NCBI RefSeq assembly: GCF_900188335.1
Contig: NZ_FZOY01000002.1
Coordinates: forward strand, 434,001-498,000
Length of the DNA stretch: 64,000 nucleotides
Direction of reading: 5' to 3'
Source of the DNA: Tropicimonas sediminicola
Lineage (GTDB): Bacteria > Pseudomonadota > Alphaproteobacteria > Rhodobacterales > Rhodobacteraceae
Under the pieces are notes generated by a model. It searched no databases. It had not been told where the DNA came from and saw only the letters and a program-made list of their open reading frames with translations. Position 1 is the first letter of the stretch. Each line of letters starts with the position of its first letter. Position numbers and translations under genes: made by a program. Positions 60,128 through 64,000 of the stretch are shown here, piece after piece.

Positions 60128-60634
60128 ATGCCAATCCCGACAAGCCGACGCGACTTTTTGCGTGGATCGCTCCGCGGCGGTGAGTTTTTGCGTCCGCCGG
60201 GCGCGCGGCCTGCGGGATTCGAGCGCGCCTGCACCGGGTGCGGCGATTGCGCGGCGGCCTGTCCGGAAGCGATCATCCAGACCGACAACCGGGGCGCCGT
60301 GCGCCTCGATCTTGCCCTGGGCGCCTGCACCTTCTGCGGCGACTGCGCCCGCGCCTGCCCGACCGACGCCCTGTCCGCAGACCGGCTGGGAGACTGGCCC
60401 TGGGTCGCGACCATCTCGGCCGAATGCCTGTCGCTCAACGCCGTGTCCTGCCGCGCCTGCGAGGACGCCTGCGAACCACGGGCGATCCGTTTCCGGCCGG
60501 CGCTTGGCGGCCGGGCCCAGCCGATCGTCGATGACGAAGGCTGCACCGGATGCGGCGGCTGCATCTCCATCTGCCCCGTCGGGGCGGTTTCCCTGTCCCA
60601 TCGCGCCCCTGCCGAATGCGAGGTCACCCAATGA
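60128..60634 (+). CDS. napF: NapF, iron-sulfur maturation protein of periplasmic nitrate reductase
   Basis: A 168-residue ferredoxin-type protein with four-Cys motifs CTGCGDCAAACPEA, CTFCGDCARACPTDA, and CTGCGGCISICPVGA, plus CRACEDACEPRA, the NapF pattern. The start SRRDFLRGSLRGG looks like a Tat signal but NapF is a cytoplasmic protein that helps load the [4Fe-4S] cluster into NapA. First gene of the nap operon downstream of the FNR-type box; its stop overlaps the napD start (ATGA). No napE gene is found ahead of it. Confidence 0.93.
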   Translation: MPIPTSRRDFLRGSLRGGEFLRPPGARPAGFERACTGCGDCAAACPEAIIQTDNRGAVRLDLALGACTFCGDCARACPTDALSADRLGDWPWVATISAECLSLNAVSCRACEDACEPRAIRFRPALGGRAQPIVDDEGCTGCGGCISICPVGAVSLSHRAPAECEVTQ

Positions 60635-60912
60635 ACATCTGCGGATGCCTGGTCCATGCCGCCCCCGGACGCGGCGAGGCCACCCGGGCCGCCATCGAGG
60701 CGATGAACGGCACCGAGGTCCATGCCGTGACCGAGGACGAACGCCTTGTCGTCGTCGTCGAGGACACCGGAGCGAAACGCGCCTCGGAACTGATCATGGA
60801 GATGCACCAGATCCCCGGGGTGATCTCCGTCACCCTGACCTATCACCACTTCGAAGACCCCGAGGGCGGCGACAGCCGGCCACAGCCGGTCGCCACCCCT
60901 TGCACCCTCTGA
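60631..60912 (+). CDS. napD: NapD, NapA-specific Tat chaperone
   Basis: A 93-residue NapD protein: [20 protein letters not shown] (normally binds the NapA twin-arginine signal through this ferredoxin-like fold), [19 protein letters not shown] and [18 protein letters not shown], the family C-terminal strand. It shields the NapA precursor until cofactor insertion is complete. It overlaps napF by four bases and ends 16 bases before napA. Confidence 0.93.
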   Translation: MNICGCLVHAAPGRGEATRAAIEAMNGTEVHAVTEDERLVVVVEDTGAKRASELIMEMHQIPGVISVTLTYHHFEDPEGGDSRPQPVATPCTL

Positions 60913-60928
60913 ACCGGAGCACCTGAGC

Positions 60929-63421
60929 ATGACAATGTCGGAATCCCGCCGGACCTTCCTGAAATCGACCGCAGCGGCTGCGACGGCCTCCGCAGCGGGG
61001 ATCACCCTGCCCGGCGCACCCGCCCAGGCCCAGATCCAGACGCCCGACATCCGCTGGGACAAGGCCGCCTGCCGGTTCTGCGGCACCGGCTGCTCGGTGC
61101 TCGTGGGCACCAAGGACGGCAAGGTCGTCGCCACCCAGGGCGACCCCGACGCACCGGTCAACCGCGGACTCAACTGCATCAAGGGCTATTTCCTCAGCAA
61201 GATCATGTATGGCGAGGACCGCCTGACCACGCCGATGCTGCGCAAGACGAACGGCGTCTTCGACAAGAACGGCGAGTTCGAACCGGTGAGCTGGGACGAG
61301 GCCTTCGACGTGATGGCCGAGAAGTGGAAGGCCGCGATCAAGGAAAAGGGCGGCGCCGGCGTGTCGATCTTCGGCTCGGGCCAGTGGACGGTCTGGGAAG
61401 GCTATGCCAACGCCAAGTTCATGAAGGCCGGCCTGCGGTCCAACAACATCGACCCCAACGCGCGGCACTGCATGGCCTCCGCCGTGGTGGGCTTCATCCG
61501 CGCCTTCGGGATCGACGAGCCGATGGGCTGCTACGATGACCTGGAGCACGCCGATACCTTCGTGCTCTGGGGCTCAAACATGGCCGAGATGCACCCGATC
61601 CTGTGGTCGCGCCTCACCGACACGCGCCTGACCAAGCCGGGCTGCGAGGTCCACGTGCTCTCGACCTTCGAGCACCGGTCCTTCGAGCTTGCCGACAACG
61701 GCATCGTCTTCGCCCCGCAGACCGACCTCGCGATCCTGAACTTCATCGCAAACTACATCATCCAGAATGACGCGGTGAACCAGGACTTCATGGACAAGCA
61801 CGTCAACATCACGCGGACGGCGACGGACATCGGCTACGGCCTGCGCGACGACAACCCGCTCCAGATGCAGGCGGCGAACCCGAACTCGGGCGAGCTGTCG
61901 CCGATGACCTTCGAGGAATACGCCGCGGCGGTTTCCGAATACACCGCCGAGTATGTCTCCGAGCTTTCCGGCGTCCCGGTGGCGCAGCTCGAGCGGCTGG
62001 CCCAGCAATACGCCGACCCGAACCGCAAGGTGATGAGCCTCTGGACGATGGGCTTCAACCAGCACACGCGCGGCTCCTGGGTGAACGGGCTGATGTACAA
62101 CGTCCACCTGCTGACCGGAAAGATCTCGGAGCCGGGCAACTCGCCCTTCTCGCTCACCGGCCAGCCTTCGGCCTGCGGCACCGCCCGCGAGGTCGGCACC
62201 TTCGCGCACCGCCTGCCGGCCGACATGGTCGTGGCCAACGACGCACACCGCGAGATCTGCGAGACCGCCTGGAACGTCCCGGCGGGCACGATCCCGCCCA
62301 AGCCCGGCTACCATGCCGTGCTGATGAACCGGATGCTCAAGGACGGCGAGCTCAAGTGCCACTGGGTGCAGTGCAACAACAACATGCAGGCCGCGCCCAA
62401 CATCAACGAGGAAGGCTTCCCGGGCTATCGCAACCCCGAGACCTTCATCACCGTGTCCGACCCCTACCCGACCGTTACCGCGCTGTCGGCCGACCTGATC
62501 CTGCCCACCGCGATGTGGGTCGAGAAGGAAGGCGCCTACGGCAACGCCGAGCGCCGCACGCAGTTCTGGCGCCAGCAGGTGAAGGCACCGGGCGAGGCGA
62601 AGTCCGACCTCTGGCAGGTGATGGAGTTCTCCAAGCGCTTCACCGTCGAGGAAGCCTGGGGCGAGGAACTCGTGGCCCAGAAGCCGGAGCTTGCCGGCAA
62701 GACGCTCTACGAGGTGCTGTTCGAGAACGGCGTGGTCAACCAGTTCCCGCTGTCCGAGACCGCCGAGGGCTTCGACAACGACGAGAGCACCGATTTCGGC
62801 TATTACGTCCAGAAGGGCCTGTTCGAGGAATATGCCGCTTTCGGCCGCGGTCACGCCCACGACCTCGCGCCGTTCGACACCTATCACCAGGCCCGCGGGC
62901 TGCGCTGGCCGGTCGTGGACGGCAAGGAGACCCTCTACCGCTTCCGCGAGGGCTATGACCCCTATGTCAAGGAAGGCGAGGAGGTGAAGTTCTACGGCCA
63001 CAAGGACGGCAAGGCCAAGATCATCTTCGCCCCCTACGAGGCCGCCGCCGAGGAACCGGACGAGGAGTTCGACCTCTGGCTCTGCACCGGCCGCGTGCTG
63101 GAGCACTGGCATTCCGGCTCGATGACCCGCCGCGTGCCCGAACTGCACCGCTCCTTCCCCTCCGCCGTGGTCTTCATGCATCCCGACGACGCCAGCGAAC
63201 GCGGGCTGCGCCGGGGCCAGGAGATCGTGCTCTCCACCCGCCGGGGCGAAGTGAATTCCCGGGTCGAGACCCGGGGCCGCAACAAGGTGCCGCGCGGGCT
63301 CGTCTTCATGCCCTGGTTCGACGAGAGCCAGCTCACCAACAAGCTGACCCTCGACGCGACCTGTCCGCTGTCCAAGGAGACCGACTTCAAGAAATGCGCC
63401 TGCAAGGTCGAACGGGCCTGA
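60929..63421 (+). CDS. napA: NapA, catalytic subunit of periplasmic nitrate reductase
   Basis: An 830-residue molybdopterin enzyme of normal NapA length. Twin-arginine signal [18 protein letters not shown]; [4Fe-4S] site with Cys48, Cys51, Cys55 and Cys83 (CRFCGTGC...LNCIKGY); Mo-binding Cys in [15 protein letters not shown]. Bis-MGD regions include [34 protein letters not shown] and the NapA-typical end [18 protein letters not shown]. It reduces nitrate to nitrite in the periplasm, with electrons from NapBC or NapGH. Confidence 0.98.
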   Translation: MTMSESRRTFLKSTAAAATASAAGITLPGAPAQAQIQTPDIRWDKAACRFCGTGCSVLVGTKDGKVVATQGDPDAPVNRGLNCIKGYFLSKIMYGEDRLTTPMLRKTNGVFDKNGEFEPVSWDEAFDVMAEKWKAAIKEKGGAGVSIFGSGQWTVWEGYANAKFMKAGLRSNNIDPNARHCMASAVVGFIRAFGIDEPMGCYDDLEHADTFVLWGSNMAEMHPILWSRLTDTRLTKPGCEVHVLSTFEHRSFELADNGIVFAPQTDLAILNFIANYIIQNDAVNQDFMDKHVNITRTATDIGYGLRDDNPLQMQAANPNSGELSPMTFEEYAAAVSEYTAEYVSELSGVPVAQLERLAQQYADPNRKVMSLWTMGFNQHTRGSWVNGLMYNVHLLTGKISEPGNSPFSLTGQPSACGTAREVGTFAHRLPADMVVANDAHREICETAWNVPAGTIPPKPGYHAVLMNRMLKDGELKCHWVQCNNNMQAAPNINEEGFPGYRNPETFITVSDPYPTVTALSADLILPTAMWVEKEGAYGNAERRTQFWRQQVKAPGEAKSDLWQVMEFSKRFTVEEAWGEELVAQKPELAGKTLYEVLFENGVVNQFPLSETAEGFDNDESTDFGYYVQKGLFEEYAAFGRGHAHDLAPFDTYHQARGLRWPVVDGKETLYRFREGYDPYVKEGEEVKFYGHKDGKAKIIFAPYEAAAEEPDEEFDLWLCTGRVLEHWHSGSMTRRVPELHRSFPSAVVFMHPDDASERGLRRGQEIVLSTRRGEVNSRVETRGRNKVPRGLVFMPWFDESQLTNKLTLDATCPLSKETDFKKCACKVERA

Positions 63422-63469
63422 TCGCGAAACAGGAAACGCGCGTTGCCTCGAAGCACGCAGGAGTGAGCC

Positions 63470-64000
63470 ATGGCCGCCGCCACGCCCAGCACCGTCAACC
63501 GCCGTCGGTTCCTGACCGACAGCGCGCGCATGGCCGCGGGCTGTGCGGTGGCGGGGTCGCTCCTGGCCTATGTGACACGCGATGCGAGGGCGCTTCCGGA
63601 TCAGGCCCTGCGGCCGCCGGGGGCGCTGCCCGAGGACGACTTCCTCGCCGCCTGCATCCGCTGCGGCCTCTGCGTTCGGGACTGCCCCTATGACACGCTG
63701 ACCCTCGCGGCTCTGGGAGAGGACGGGCCGGCCACCGGCACACCCTTCTTCACCGCCCGCGACGTGCCCTGCGAGATGTGCGACGACATCCCATGCGTCG
63801 CCGCCTGTCCTACCGGCGCGCTCGACAAGGACCTGACCGACATCGAGGACGCCCGGATGGGCACCGCCGTGCTGGTCGACCAGGAGAACTGCCTGAACTT
63901 CCTCGGCCTGCGCTGCGACGTCTGCTACCGGGTCTGCCCGATGATCGACGAGGCGATCACGCTCGACGTGCGACACAACGAGCGCTCCGGCCACCACGCG
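63470..64000 (+). CDS. napG: NapG, periplasmic ferredoxin-type protein (3' end beyond window)
   Basis: The first 177 codons of NapG. A twin-arginine signal ([20 protein letters not shown]) is followed by 4Fe-4S motifs [33 protein letters not shown] and [16 protein letters not shown]. NapG with NapH passes quinol electrons to NapB/NapA. The frame is open at the window edge. The ribosome site is AGGAG eight bases before the ATG. Confidence 0.95.
   Translation, partial: MAAATPSTVNRRRFLTDSARMAAGCAVAGSLLAYVTRDARALPDQALRPPGALPEDDFLAACIRCGLCVRDCPYDTLTLAALGEDGPATGTPFFTARDVPCEMCDDIPCVAACPTGALDKDLTDIEDARMGTAVLVDQENCLNFLGLRCDVCYRVCPMIDEAITLDVRHNERSGHHA

Noticed and set aside
61574-63997. An 807-residue minus-strand ORF over napA
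   Set aside because: It lies opposite napA and napG, whose Fe-S and molybdopterin motifs are unmistakable; the antisense frame is a codon-bias shadow.
1-64000. Insertion sequences, integrases, tRNA genes or attachment sites
   Set aside because: No transposase or recombinase motifs, no tRNA-like cloverleaf and no flanking direct repeats were recognised by eye; a tRNA and IS search would be decisive.

Overview
The window is GC-rich, densely coded DNA that looks like an accessory region (chromid, megaplasmid or flexible chromosomal segment) of an alphaproteobacterium, most likely of the Rhodobacterales. The grounds are the opgG-(opgI-like)-opgH-opgC operon, a napFDAG cluster behind an FNR-type box, many FCD-type GntR regulators each beside its own ABC transporter or sugar operon, and frequent ATGA/GTGA stop-start overlaps. 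I see no tRNA, rRNA, CRISPR array, transposase, integrase or replication gene. Genus assignment is inference.

Layout. (1) 0.2-4.1 kb: an AraC regulator divergent from an SDR oxidoreductase, a small membrane protein, a GntR regulator and an NTF2/SnoaL-like protein. (2) 4.3-10.6 kb: a branched-chain-type ABC importer (binding protein, LivH permease and one polypeptide fusing LivM, LivG and LivF) that runs into a cytosine-deaminase-like amidohydrolase and an HpxZ/AtzH-like protein, which suggests uptake and hydrolysis of a nitrogen heterocycle or amide. (3) 10.7-15.6 kb (minus): osmoregulated periplasmic glucan synthesis. (4) 15.9-25.9 kb: a GntR-controlled catabolic locus with an M20 peptidase-like protein lacking its acidic pair, a polar-amino-acid ABC importer, a phosphotriesterase-like hydrolase, a DapA-family lyase, a 941-residue fusion of all three parts of an HcnABC/hydroxyproline-dehydrogenase-type enzyme, and a DUF3830 protein. 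(5) 26-32.8 kb: DUF2264, AraC, a small exported protein, DUF3604 and a broken DUF1566 ORF.

(6) 32.8-35.5 kb (minus): a Tat-exported flavoprotein, a ferric-reductase-like membrane protein and a 2[4Fe-4S] ferredoxin, which together resemble a transmembrane electron-transfer chain. (7) 35.8-44.5 kb (minus): fbp, then a sugar-acid operon (GntR, oligosaccharide-type binding protein, Gfo/Idh oxidoreductase, ManD-type dehydratase, 2-hydroxyacid dehydrogenase) and an AGE-family epimerase; no sugar permease lies in the window. (8) 44.6-48.1 kb: a P1B-4 metal ATPase, a candidate minus-strand small RNA, a UPF0303 protein and a small orphan protein. (9) 48.2-56.6 kb: the most unusual locus. A cytoplasmic-looking subtilase is translationally coupled to a PAP2/haloperoxidase-like protein with a ten-fold GGGF N-terminal repeat. 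A SARP/BTAD-like regulator is divergent from them, followed by an orphan 163-residue protein and a 919-residue calcium-binding, Gly/Asp-repeat protein with a type-I-secretion-like C-terminus. (10) 56.9-59.9 kb: a TetR-controlled thiol-redox operon (CMD/AhpD-like, DsbA/FrnE-like, YghU-like GST). (11) 60.1 kb to the edge: napF, napD, napA and the start of napG.

Recurring architecture: each of the three solute-binding-protein genes is followed by a strong intercistronic hairpin, and regulators sit beside palindromes or direct repeats that look like their operators.
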